DNA from: Pseudomonadota bacterium
GTDB lineage: Bacteria; Pseudomonadota; Gammaproteobacteria; Steroidobacterales; Steroidobacteraceae
Assembly (NCBI GenBank): GCA_023457495.1
Contig: JAEWLQ010000113.1
Coordinates: 62,001 to 126,000, forward strand
Direction: 5' to 3'
Length of the DNA: 64,000 nucleotides
Both the position numbers and the translations under genes were made by a program. Of this stretch, positions 18,348-26,218 are shown piece after piece; the first letter of the stretch is position 1; each line of letters starts with the position of its first letter. The notes under the pieces are model-generated. The model saw only the letters and a program-made list of their open reading frames with translations, searched no databases and was not told where the DNA came from.

Positions 18348-18377
18348 GCTGTCGTCGGATCCCGACAGATCGACAGC
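18348..18377. promoter_or_regulatory. nested inverted repeat upstream of the bactofilin gene
   Basis: GCTGTCG (18348-18354) and CGACAGC (18371-18377) form the outer arms, and GTCGG/CCGAC an inner stem around ATC. It lies in the 232-base gap between two divergent genes, about 75 bases before the bactofilin start. It could be an operator or RNA hairpin; nothing else is evident in this gap. Confidence 0.4.
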
Positions 18378-18452
18378 GACTTCAGCGCTGTGTACTTACA
18401 TTCGGCGATCTCGTCCGAGGTCGCACAGCTTGCTATAGACAGGAGAGTTGGA

Positions 18453-18926
18453 ATGGCGTTGTGGAAAGATCAATCTGGCCGGGAACAGATGTCGGAACCC
18501 GCCGCGAAGGCGCCCGAGAAGGTATCCGTCCTGGCACCGGTGGGCGAGCAGGCAACGCGCCCTGCCCCAACGCCGAATCGCGCGGACGCGTCGACGAAGG
18601 AGTCGCTCATCGCCTCCGGCCTCACGATCGAGGGAAAGATCGAAGGCGCGGGCAACGTGCGCATCGCCGGCACGTTCAAGGGTGACGTCAGCGTGCAGGG
18701 CAACCTGACCATCGAGCCGGGCGCGCATCTCACCGGTGGCGTGAAGGCCGACACGGTGGTCGTCGGCGGACAGCTCGACGGCAACATCGATGCCGCCGCG
18801 CGCGTCGAACTACTCTCGACGGGCGTGCTCAACGGCGAACTCAAGGCCGGGTCGCTGACCGTGGCGGCGGGTTCGCGCATGCGCGGCAAGGCGGAATTCG
18901 GCTGGGACGAGAAGCCGAAGCACTGA
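18453..18926 (+). CDS. bactofilin (polymer-forming cytoskeletal protein, DUF583)
   Basis: A 157-residue bactofilin: a variable N-terminus (MALWKDQSG... to about residue 50), then a right-handed beta-helix core made of repeating hydrophobic strands (LIASGLTIEGKIEG, VRIAGTFKGDVSV, LTIEPGAHLTGGV, KADTVVVGGQLDGNI, LLSTGVLNGEL). Bactofilins polymerise without nucleotides and localise cell-wall or polar machinery. The ATG at 18453 has AGGAGAG just upstream; a longer reading from 18390 lacks this. A zinc-ribbon protein gene follows after seven bases, likely cotranscribed. Confidence 0.92.
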   Translation: MALWKDQSGREQMSEPAAKAPEKVSVLAPVGEQATRPAPTPNRADASTKESLIASGLTIEGKIEGAGNVRIAGTFKGDVSVQGNLTIEPGAHLTGGVKADTVVVGGQLDGNIDAAARVELLSTGVLNGELKAGSLTVAAGSRMRGKAEFGWDEKPKH

Positions 18927-18933
18927 CCGGCAC

Positions 18934-19284
18934 ATGAATGTCCGTGTCGGGACGCCCGGCAAGACGCGAGTCTGTCCCCACTGCAAGTCGACGATCCTGG
19001 AGAGCGCCAGGGTCTGTCCGAGTTGCCAGCACCACCTGCGTTTCGACCGCAAGTCGGACGTAGATAGCCGCAAGCAGCCGACGTTTTCCGCGCTGCGGGT
19101 AGAGGGCACGGTCCGTAATCCCGGGGGCGCGGACTCCTGGGAATATTCGGTCGTGGTGTCGATCCGCAATCACCGCGGCGAGGAAGTGGAACGCAAGGTC
19201 GTGGGTGTCGGCGCGCTCGCTCCCGATGAGACCCGCACCGTGATGCTGTCGGTCGACGTGTTCACGCCGCCCGATTCAAAGTAG
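18934..19284 (+). CDS. zinc-ribbon protein with a beta-sandwich-like domain, unknown function
   Basis: A 116-residue protein. Residues 14-31 hold two Cys pairs (CPHCKSTILESARVCPSC), a classic zinc ribbon, followed by a linker and a strand-rich domain (EGTVRNPGGADSWEYSVVVSIRN...LAPDETRTVMLSVDVF) like FxLYD/DUF-type transport-adaptor folds. It is encoded seven bases after the bactofilin gene, so a shared role in polymer or envelope organisation is possible but inferred. It abuts the convergent truncated-haemoglobin gene. Confidence 0.75.
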   Translation: MNVRVGTPGKTRVCPHCKSTILESARVCPSCQHHLRFDRKSDVDSRKQPTFSALRVEGTVRNPGGADSWEYSVVVSIRNHRGEEVERKVVGVGALAPDETRTVMLSVDVFTPPDSK

Positions 19285-19755
19285 CTAGTGCTCGACCCCT
19301 GGCGGGGCTCGCTCGAGCCCCTGCCAGGACCACTTCGGCATCTCGAGGCCGCCCGGCACGTCGTCCGCCGAGCGGTGATATCGGGCCATCGTGTTTGTCG
19401 TCGTCCAGGCGAAATAATCGTGCAGCACCTGCCAGAGGCGATCTGCGCGCGAAATACCGATGCGGTCCAGCGCCTGGTCGAAACACGCGATCGCCCGGCG
19501 ATCCATTTCCTCGTGCACCCCGTTGCCGCTGTGCATGCGCACCACCGACGTCTCGTCTCCGTAACGCCCGGTGTACAGCGCGGGCCCGCCGAGCGCCTCG
19601 GCCCAATAAGCGGCAAGACGCTCGGTGTGCCGCGGATGAAATCCGTGGCTGAATGCGTGGGAAACCACCTCGTCTTCCATCACGAGCTCATGCCAGGCCT
19701 CGGCCAGTCGCGTCACGCCTTCGATACCACCCAGAGCTTCATAGACAGACTGCAT
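19285..19755 (-). CDS. truncated haemoglobin, group II-like
   Basis: A 156-residue globin. The pattern YEALGGIEGVTRLAEAWHELVMEDE, HPRHTERLAAYWAEALGGPALY and VVRMHSGNGVH matches group II truncated haemoglobins; H75 (in RMH) is the likely haem-binding proximal His. These bind O2, NO or other ligands, and roles vary from NO detoxification to redox chemistry. ATG at 19755 has AAGGGAA upstream; a GTG at 19770 is an alternative. It overlaps the end of the upstream GNAT gene by 17 bases, so the pair is cotranscribed. Confidence 0.85.
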   Translation of the reverse strand: MQSVYEALGGIEGVTRLAEAWHELVMEDEVVSHAFSHGFHPRHTERLAAYWAEALGGPALYTGRYGDETSVVRMHSGNGVHEEMDRRAIACFDQALDRIGISRADRLWQVLHDYFAWTTTNTMARYHRSADDVPGGLEMPKWSWQGLERAPPGVEH

Positions 19756-20290
19756 TTCCCTTGCCCTCACTACTCAACAAGATTTGCCAATAGGCCACGT
19801 CAACCCATCTTCCCTGCTTGAACCCCACCTGCCGGAAAATGCCCGCGTATTCGAAGCCCAGCTTTCTGTGCAGCGCGATACTGGCCTCGTTGGGCAGCGC
19901 GGTTCCACCGATGGCCGTGTGGTGTCCGGACTCCCGGATCCGGGACAGTAGTTTGGCGTAAAGCATCGTTCCCAGGCCTTTTCCTTCGAAGCCGTGCTCG
20001 AGGTAGACCGTGGTCTCCAGGGAGTTTCGATAAGCACTGCGCGCCTTCCAGCGATTCGCATACGCATAACCTGCGACCGCGCCCTTCACCTCCGCGACCA
20101 ACCATGGAAGTGGTGCGGAGTCGATCTCCGCGATGCGGTTCGCCATTGCCTCAGTGGGCACGGGATCTTCCTCGAACGTCACCGTCGTGTTCAGCACGTA
20201 GTGGTTATAGATCCGCGCAATCGCCGCGGCATCCGTCGGCCGTACAGGACGGATGAGAAAACCGCTGGCTGCGATCGCTGGAGTGCTCAT
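19739..20290 (-). CDS. GNAT acetyltransferase, phosphinothricin-acetyltransferase (Pat)-like
   Basis: A 183-residue acetyltransferase with the Pat/MddA pattern: IRPVRPTDAAAIARIYNHYVLNTTVTFEED, then GYAYANRWKARSAYRNSLETTVYL, HGFEGKGLGTMLYAKLL (acetyl-CoA loop), and GFKQGRWVDVAYWQ near the C-terminus. Relatives acetylate phosphinothricin, methionine sulfone or similar amino-acid analogues. It overlaps the truncated haemoglobin gene downstream. Confidence 0.9.
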   Translation of the reverse strand: MSTPAIAASGFLIRPVRPTDAAAIARIYNHYVLNTTVTFEEDPVPTEAMANRIAEIDSAPLPWLVAEVKGAVAGYAYANRWKARSAYRNSLETTVYLEHGFEGKGLGTMLYAKLLSRIRESGHHTAIGGTALPNEASIALHRKLGFEYAGIFRQVGFKQGRWVDVAYWQILLSSEGKGNAVCL

Positions 20291-20438
20291 GAATCACTTC
20301 CCTGGCGAAAAACCGTTCGGCGGCCCGAATGCCACATGTCCCACATCAGGCATCGCGATCCGGCCGATTGCGCAATATACGCCCGCGAGCGAAACGTCCG
20401 GTTCGCGGGAGGCTGCCTGCGATTCGAGGATATTTCAG

Positions 20439-21170
20439 ATGTCCGAGTTCGCACACTCCGCGGAACGACGTAGCCGGTTCGCCACCCGCCTCGCCCGATT
20501 GCGCGCCGCGGTCACCGACCCGCAATCGCTGCGCGCGTGGAGCGTGATCGCCAACGACGGCATCATTGCCACGGCCGGTATTCTCGAAGGCTTCGCGGGC
20601 GCCGGCGCCGGCCACGCGACGCTGGTCACCGCGGCCACGTCCGCGACCATCGCCGGCATGTTGAGCGCGGGCGGCTCGGAATGGGCCGAGGCGGCAGCCG
20701 AACGTGAAGGTCAATTGTCGGCCGCCGCGGAAGAAGCGGCCGAACTCGAGCGCCAACCGGAAGTTGAACGCGCCGAACTCGTTGCCTACTACGAGGCAAA
20801 GGGACTCAGAACCGAACTCGCGGTCGAGGTCGCCACGGAGCTGATGGCTCGCGATGCGCTCGACGCCCAGCTCGAAAGCGAGCACGGCATCCTCGAGTTG
20901 AAATCACGCGGGGATGTGATGCGCGCGGGCGTCGGAGGAGCCATCGCGTATGGCATCGGCGCGGTCATTCCGCTGCTGATCACCCTCTCCGCTCCCGTGG
21001 AGGCCGAACCCTGGCTGATCCTGGTCGCGGCGATCGTGTCGCTCACGCTGACGTCGATCGTCAGCGCGCGCACCGGGCACATGAATCTGCCGCGCACGCT
21101 GCGACGGACTCTCACCGTCGGCGTCTCTACGCTGCTCGTGAGCTACCTGGTGGGCAGGATGATCTTTTGA
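20439..21170 (+). CDS. VIT1/CCC1-family membrane protein (Fe/Mn transporter-like)
   Basis: A 243-residue membrane protein. The N-terminus carries RAWSVIANDGIIATAGILEGFAGAG, matching the first helix of VIT/CCC1 iron and manganese transporters (Asp for cation coordination), followed by SATIAGMLSAGGSEWAEAAAERE and a Glu-rich cytoplasmic stretch (residues about 85-150), then three more helices ending LVSYLVGRMIF. It probably moves divalent metal out of the cytoplasm. ATG at 20439 has GAGGA upstream. Metal choice cannot be read from sequence. Confidence 0.85.
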   Translation: MSEFAHSAERRSRFATRLARLRAAVTDPQSLRAWSVIANDGIIATAGILEGFAGAGAGHATLVTAATSATIAGMLSAGGSEWAEAAAEREGQLSAAAEEAAELERQPEVERAELVAYYEAKGLRTELAVEVATELMARDALDAQLESEHGILELKSRGDVMRAGVGGAIAYGIGAVIPLLITLSAPVEAEPWLILVAAIVSLTLTSIVSARTGHMNLPRTLRRTLTVGVSTLLVSYLVGRMIF

Positions 21171-21184
21171 TACAGGACCCGAAA

Positions 21185-21442
21185 TCAGGAGAACAGCGCA
21201 TGCAGCAGCTGAGCGACCTGGACGAGACCGTACAGAACCACGAGCCCCACACCGAAGAAAACCATCCTGGACAACGTACCGCCGCCACTTTCTTGACCGG
21301 GCGTCTCGTTGGCGGCTTCGAGCTTGGAAGCCAGAATCAACATGGGCGCCGCCATGAGCAGCGTAACCACGATGGGCGCCTTGAACGTGATCGCCAGGCA
21401 CGGCGGGACCACGAGAATCAGTATCAGGATGTACTTGATCAT
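21185..21442 (-). CDS. small membrane protein of unknown function
   Basis: An 85-residue protein made of a hydrophobic N-terminus (IKYILILILVVPPCLAI), a second helix (APIVVTLLMAAPMLILASKL) and a third (RMVFFGVGLVVLYGLVQVAQLL). No motif is recognised. It is the last gene of the minus-strand run of membrane proteins after TspO, 110 bases downstream, so cotranscription is possible. Confidence 0.55.
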   Translation of the reverse strand: MIKYILILILVVPPCLAITFKAPIVVTLLMAAPMLILASKLEAANETPGQESGGGTLSRMVFFGVGLVVLYGLVQVAQLLHALFS

Positions 21443-21552
21443 GCTGTCTGACAGGAATCCGAAGGAGCGAGGCCGATTGCCATCGGATCGTATTCCGCCG
21501 GTCGTGCGTTGCGAGCGATCAACAGCTCAAAGTGTGATGCACTGGTGATTGG

Positions 21553-22047
21553 TCAAAGCAAACCCGGATTGAGTCGCCACGTGGAATACGTGAGCGCCGA
21601 GGCAAACGTCACCCAGGCCAGGTAAGGAAGCAGCACGACGGCCGCCAGTGGTTTGAGCCGCCAGAACGAAATGACGGTTGCGACGATGAGGCACCACAGC
21701 AGCAGTACTTCCGCGAACGCAAGGTCACCTTGCCGCCACACGAAGAACACCCAGCTCCAGAGCGCGTTGGCGGCGAGCTGGATGATGAAGAGCACGAGCG
21801 CCGCCCTCGCATTCGCGAAGCCATGCGCGCGCCAGACGAGCCAGGCGGCGACGCCCATCAGGAAGTAGAGAGTCGTCCAGACGGGTGCGAACAGCCATGC
21901 GGGCGGCGCCCAGCCTGGTCGAACGAGTTGCCGGTAGAAATCGCCCGCCTCCGCGGACGCCACCGCGCCGATGCCGGCGGCCGCGAAGCACAGGATCAGC
22001 CAACCAAGGAGTCCGGCGATCTGGCGTGTGTTGGAAGGCATCGGCAT
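21553..22047 (-). CDS. TspO/MBR family protein
   Basis: A roughly 164-residue five-helix membrane protein. Family residues are visible: RPGWAPPAWLFAPVWTTLYFLMGVAAWLVW, the QLAANALWSWVFF helix, and LLPYLAWVTFASALTYSTWRLN at the end. TspO binds porphyrins or cholesterol-like ligands and affects stress and tetrapyrrole balance. ATG at 22047 or 22041 fits; a longer reading from 22080 overlaps the DUF4260 gene. It follows DUF4260 with a 13-base gap in an operon-like run with the molybdoenzyme. Confidence 0.93.
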   Translation of the reverse strand: MPMPSNTRQIAGLLGWLILCFAAAGIGAVASAEAGDFYRQLVRPGWAPPAWLFAPVWTTLYFLMGVAAWLVWRAHGFANARAALVLFIIQLAANALWSWVFFVWRQGDLAFAEVLLLWCLIVATVISFWRLKPLAAVVLLPYLAWVTFASALTYSTWRLNPGLL

Positions 22048-22060
22048 GTCGAGGACTCTA

Positions 22061-22501
22061 TCAGGCTCCCGATCGCGCACGCCCGATCAGACCCAGGTGC
22101 GTGAATCCGAATCCCGCCGAATACTTGAGCCCGTAACCCAGCGCTCGGTCGAAACCGATGTGCGCCACCCAGATGATGCCGGCCGTGACGGCGACCGGTA
22201 TCGACAGCGACCAGCCCGCAGTCAGAAGCACGATCGGGCCAATCAGCGAGTGCGCAAAGTTGTACGCCGCGGCGCCCACCCGCGGCCCGGCGAGATAGCC
22301 GAGAAAAGACAGATCGGGTGCGAGGAAGAACCACGCGAAAACAGCCCACCCCGCGCCGAACTCCCGGTATGCCGCCAATGCAGCAACGAGAACGCAAACT
22401 CCCTCGATGCGCAGCAACACCCGCACGCCACCGGACACTGAACCTGACACGAAGCCTCCTCTGCCCGGCATGACCTGACGATGTCGAGTATCGGCGGCCA
22501 T
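22061..22501 (-). CDS. DUF4260 family membrane protein
   Basis: A 146-residue protein with the DUF4260 pattern: LRIEGVCVLVAALAAYREF, AWFFLAPDLSFLGYLAGPRVGAAAYNFAHSL and IIWVAHIGFDRALGYGLKY...THLG. Four membrane helices are likely. No biochemical role is established. Ribosome site GGGGAGG lies very close to the ATG at 22501; ATG 10 codons further in is possible. The gene lies 39 bases after the HPP gene and 13 before TspO. Confidence 0.88.
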   Translation of the reverse strand: MAADTRHRQVMPGRGGFVSGSVSGGVRVLLRIEGVCVLVAALAAYREFGAGWAVFAWFFLAPDLSFLGYLAGPRVGAAAYNFAHSLIGPIVLLTAGWSLSIPVAVTAGIIWVAHIGFDRALGYGLKYSAGFGFTHLGLIGRARSGA

Positions 22502-22540
22502 TGCCTCCCCTCACAAGTCTCCGAGACTTCCTGCGCGCTG

Positions 22541-23032
22541 CTACGGCCTGCTCTTCGATGGATGAATGTGACGGCTGATTTCGCCGAACACGGCGGCAAG
22601 ACCCACGCCGATGACCAGCGCCCCCACGGTGTTCACGGTCGGTGGCATGGCGCCCAGCGTCACGATCAGCGTAGTTGCCGCCGCGGGCGCATGGGGTGCT
22701 TTGAGGATCTCCTGCAGAGCCACCATCAGCCCCAAGGCGAGTGCCGACGCGAGAAGCCGTTCGATGCTCAGAAGGTCCGAGGACAATGCGGGCTTCGTGT
22801 GCTGGGCTCCGAACAGATAGACGGATGCGAAACCTGCCGCGATGCCGGTCGCGTGTCCGGCCGCGATATTCCAGAGGCGCGCCGAAGCGTCGTTGGGCGT
22901 GACGGTTTGCACGAAGATCGTCGGTCCGATGCTCGGAAACAGCCACGGCTGGCCGACCAGCAAGGCGAGCAGGCCGATGATCAGGATCAGAATGGCCGTG
23001 GCGATCGGCGCATAGACAACCGCGCGCGTCAC
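22541..23032 (-). CDS. HPP family integral membrane protein (possible nitrite transporter)
   Basis: A 163-residue four-helix protein with HPP-family signatures: GQPWLFPSIGPTIFVQ near residues 28-42, LWNIAAGHATG, and ATTLIVTLGAMPP. The naming motif His-Pro-Pro is here His-Ala-Pro (114-116). HPP proteins from plant plastids and cyanobacteria have been reported to transport nitrite. The ATG overlaps the stop of the nitrate-reductase-like molybdoenzyme gene by four bases, so it is coupled to it; a transport step for that enzyme's substrate or product is a sensible inference. Confidence 0.87.
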   Translation of the reverse strand: MTRAVVYAPIATAILILIIGLLALLVGQPWLFPSIGPTIFVQTVTPNDASARLWNIAAGHATGIAAGFASVYLFGAQHTKPALSSDLLSIERLLASALALGLMVALQEILKAPHAPAAATTLIVTLGAMPPTVNTVGALVIGVGLAAVFGEISRHIHPSKSRP

Positions 23033-25917
23033 GACGGCACGACGAGAGTCTGTGATCCCGATTGTTTGATCCGGGTCATCAACCAGGTCCGCTGCCGTTC
23101 GTTGATCTCTTTCATGTGCAGCAGGGTTTCCAGGAGCGCGGCGTCACGCAAACCTCGCGCGGCCTGCTCGAGCACCATGATTGAAACGAAACTCTCTCCC
23201 GCGATCAGCCACAGATCTTGCAGGTCCCTCAGCAGCGCGAAGCTTGTTTGGGGTCTCTTCACCAGCAAGGCTTTGTCGAGCCGCTCCGGCTCTCCCGCGA
23301 CGCGCTCGCCATATTTGTCCAGGAAGGGTCGCAGCCGCTCCGTGGCGTCTCGTGCCCAGTCGCCGAGCAGCGTGCTGGTCGCGCCGATGTTGGGAACGTC
23401 CGGGTGCGATGCCTTCAACATGTCGAAGGCCTTGGCGACCCGTTCCTCGCTTGCATGCAGCAGACCGATGTAATCGGCGATATGGCTGCGCGGAGGCTCC
23501 TTGGCTCCGCCTGCCGCCTTGCCCTGCGCGTTCTGCGCAAGGACGCCCACCCGCTGTTGTTTGCCTGTATTCCGCTCGGGATGCAGCGCCACGCGCTCGG
23601 GCTGCTCGGTCGCGGGGGCATCCACCTTCTCGAGCGCCACCGCCGCGTATTTGAAGTGAGGTTGTTTGCTCACCGGATCCCATTCGAAGAGCGTGAGCTC
23701 ATTCGCGGCGCGCGCGCGTTCCGGATCGTCCCAGTAGCTGTAATGGAAGGACAGGAAGACGTGCCCGGACTCGATGTCACCCACGGTGGCGCGCGCTTCG
23801 GCCGTGCCGCGGCGCGACGTTATCCGGACCCAGTCGCCTGCGCCGATCCCTAGCTTCTGCGCGTCCTGCGCCGAAACCTGTAGATAGTCGCCCGGCGCCG
23901 CGTCGCGCAACGCCTGCGCACGACCGGTCTTGGTACGGGTGTGGAAGTGGAAGACAACCCGGCCAGTCGTGAGGAAGAACGGATATCGATCATCGGGCTC
24001 TTCCGCGGGCGGGACATACTCCGCGGGTTTCAGGATCGCCCGTCCATCGGGATCGTTCGCGCGATACTGCTGTTCGGACACCGCGCCGCCGGTGATCAAG
24101 TCATGCCCGTAGGTTTCGCAATAATCGGCGTGGGTCGAAAACTTCAGGTTGGTGTAGTAGCGGACGCTTCCCTCGGGATTCGCGTCATTGCAGGGCCAGG
24201 GAATGCCGGAACCTCCCGTGAGCTTGCCGTAACTCAGTCCGCTGTAATCGCATGGCCGGCCGCGCGTGCATTCGCGCCATGCATTGAATACCTCTTCGGA
24301 GTTGCTCCACTTGACGAGGGGAGCGCCGTCCTTGTCCCTGAAGTCCATGCGGCGGCCGAAATCCAGGAAGATGTCGAGATCCGGGCGGGCCTCGCCGGGC
24401 GGCTCGATGGCCTTGTGACTCAGGTGGACGACACGGCTGACGTTCGTGCCACAACCGGTCTTCTCCCCCCAGAGCGCGGCGGGCAATACGACATCGGCGA
24501 GCTGCGCGGTCTCGGTCATGAAGGCATCGTTCACGACCAGGAACAGATCGTCGCGTATCAATATCCGTCGGATCCGGTTGAGGTCCGGCATCGAGACCGC
24601 TGGATTGGTGGCCTGGATCCAGAGCATCCGGATCGAACCCGTCTCGCAATTGCGGAAAATCTGCGGCGCATGCGTCGGTGGTCCCCAGTGAGGAATCTGG
24701 TCCGGGTGGACGTTCCACAGAGCCGCGAGTTGCCGGATGTGATCCATGTTGCCCCAGTTCCGAAAGCCGGGAAGATCGCCGTCGCCGCCGGTCTCGCGCG
24801 TGTTCTGCGCGGTGGGTTGTCCATTCATCTGCAGGATGCCGCAGCCCGGACGACCAATCCGGCCGAGAATCACGTTGATGTTGTTGATCTGGCAAGCCGC
24901 GGCCGTCGCCTGGTTCGATTGATAGACACCCTGCAGCGCGGTAGATAGCAGCATCGACGAGCGGCCGATCATGTCGGCCGCTTCGCGCAGCTGCGCGGCC
25001 GGAATGCCCGAGATCTTCTCGACGCGTTCCGGCGGATACTCCGCGACGGTGCTGGCCAACTGGACGAACTGGACCGTGTGGGCGTCGATGAATTTGCGGT
25101 CGATGTAGTCGCCCTTGATCAAGAGATTCAGCAGCCCGTTCAGTACCGCGACGTTCGTCCCGAGCCGGGGGGCGAGGTGCAGGTCCGCCTCACGCGCGGT
25201 CGCCGTTTTCCGCGGATCGATGACGATGAGCTTGGGCGGATTGGGCGCCCTACGGCGATCGAGCACGCGCATCCAGAGCACGGTCGCCGTCTCGGCCATG
25301 TTATGGCCGTACATCATGATGCAATCCGTGACATCGATATCTTCGTACGCTCCCGGCTGTCCGTCAGTGCCGAAAGTCTCTTTCAGGGCGGCGGCCGACG
25401 TGGCGGTGCAAAGACGAGTGTTGCCATCCATGTGAGGAGTGCCGAGCCCGGCCTTGCCGATGAACCCGAGCGCGTAGTACTCCTCGAGGGTGAGCTGCCC
25501 ACTGGTGTAGAACGCGATCGCGCTCGCAGTGAATCGGTCGCGTATGGACTTCGTGCGAGCCACGATGAGTTCCATTGCTTCATCCCAGCTGGCCGGGCTC
25601 AATGCGCCATTGCGGCGAATGAGCGGACGCGTCAGCCGATCGGCGCTGTGGTTCGCCTCCCAACCATGCAGTCCCTTCGGCCCGAGCCGACCCTTGTTGA
25701 CCACATCCACGGCGCGGCCTCGCACGCCCACGATGCGATCATCCTTGACGCCGACATCCAGGGCGCAGCCATTCGAGCAGAGCACACACATGCTCTGCAC
25801 CCAGCGCTGCGGATCCTCGAGCGTCCGCTCATCGACGCGCACCGGCCAGTCGCTACCGCCAGCATGCGCGGTGCGGTCACCCCAGATGTCGGAAATGCTG
25901 TCTCGGGTAATCGGCAT
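23029..25917 (-). CDS. molybdopterin oxidoreductase, nitrate-reductase-like, with extra helical C-terminal domain
   Basis: A 962-residue DMSO-reductase-superfamily enzyme. Cys at 44, 47 and 51 (CVLCSNGC) form the start of the N-terminal Fe-S motif, but the usual fourth Cys is Gly79 in GRLGPKG. C170 (GNTRLCTATSAA) is the expected Mo ligand, as in periplasmic or assimilatory nitrate reductases and formate dehydrogenases, and FGTDGQPGAYEDID, NPAVSMPDLNRI and VLPAALWGEKTG agree. A molydop-binding domain (FFLTTGR...) occupies about 640-780. Residues about 800-962 form an extra all-helical domain of unknown role. No Tat signal is evident, so it is probably cytoplasmic. SD GGAGGA precedes the ATG. 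Substrate is not certain. Confidence 0.88.
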   Translation of the reverse strand: MPITRDSISDIWGDRTAHAGGSDWPVRVDERTLEDPQRWVQSMCVLCSNGCALDVGVKDDRIVGVRGRAVDVVNKGRLGPKGLHGWEANHSADRLTRPLIRRNGALSPASWDEAMELIVARTKSIRDRFTASAIAFYTSGQLTLEEYYALGFIGKAGLGTPHMDGNTRLCTATSAAALKETFGTDGQPGAYEDIDVTDCIMMYGHNMAETATVLWMRVLDRRRAPNPPKLIVIDPRKTATAREADLHLAPRLGTNVAVLNGLLNLLIKGDYIDRKFIDAHTVQFVQLASTVAEYPPERVEKISGIPAAQLREAADMIGRSSMLLSTALQGVYQSNQATAAACQINNINVILGRIGRPGCGILQMNGQPTAQNTRETGGDGDLPGFRNWGNMDHIRQLAALWNVHPDQIPHWGPPTHAPQIFRNCETGSIRMLWIQATNPAVSMPDLNRIRRILIRDDLFLVVNDAFMTETAQLADVVLPAALWGEKTGCGTNVSRVVHLSHKAIEPPGEARPDLDIFLDFGRRMDFRDKDGAPLVKWSNSEEVFNAWRECTRGRPCDYSGLSYGKLTGGSGIPWPCNDANPEGSVRYYTNLKFSTHADYCETYGHDLITGGAVSEQQYRANDPDGRAILKPAEYVPPAEEPDDRYPFFLTTGRVVFHFHTRTKTGRAQALRDAAPGDYLQVSAQDAQKLGIGAGDWVRITSRRGTAEARATVGDIESGHVFLSFHYSYWDDPERARAANELTLFEWDPVSKQPHFKYAAVALEKVDAPATEQPERVALHPERNTGKQQRVGVLAQNAQGKAAGGAKEPPRSHIADYIGLLHASEERVAKAFDMLKASHPDVPNIGATSTLLGDWARDATERLRPFLDKYGERVAGEPERLDKALLVKRPQTSFALLRDLQDLWLIAGESFVSIMVLEQAARGLRDAALLETLLHMKEINERQRTWLMTRIKQSGSQTLVVPS

Positions 25918-26218
25918 GACGATTCCTCCGGACTGACTGACTAACTAGCTGACTGCGTGCTGAAGAGGTCGGGCGGCGGCAACAGGAACGTCGCGAGCCG
26001 GGAACGAAGCCGCCGGCACAGGTGCGAGGGGACGCGATGCTACTGCGGGCGCGTTATCGCGGTCCATGACACAACGCAACTCATCGTGGCTCGCCTCTCG
26101 TCGGAGGCCTAAGGCCAAAGGCCAGATGCGCGCGCGGAACCGGCCTGCGTTGACCCTCTCGGCGCCGCCGCGCGCAGATGTCTGGATTGGGCGCGCCGCA
26201 ACACCCACAATACCGCCC
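25918..26218. other. 301-base divergent gap between molybdoenzyme and radical-SAM genes
   Basis: Promoters for both divergent genes must lie here or in nearby coding sequence. A GACT/AACT-rich run at about 25931-25955 precedes the molybdoenzyme ribosome site. A 40-codon minus-strand frame (MDRDNAPAVASRP, 26067 to 25945) is possible but shows no conserved feature, and I do not call it a gene. No clear promoter or hairpin is visible. Confidence 0.5.

Noticed and set aside
25945..26067. 40-codon minus-strand frame before the molybdoenzyme gene
   Set aside because: Pro/Ala-rich, no ribosome site or conserved feature; probably chance in the divergent gap.
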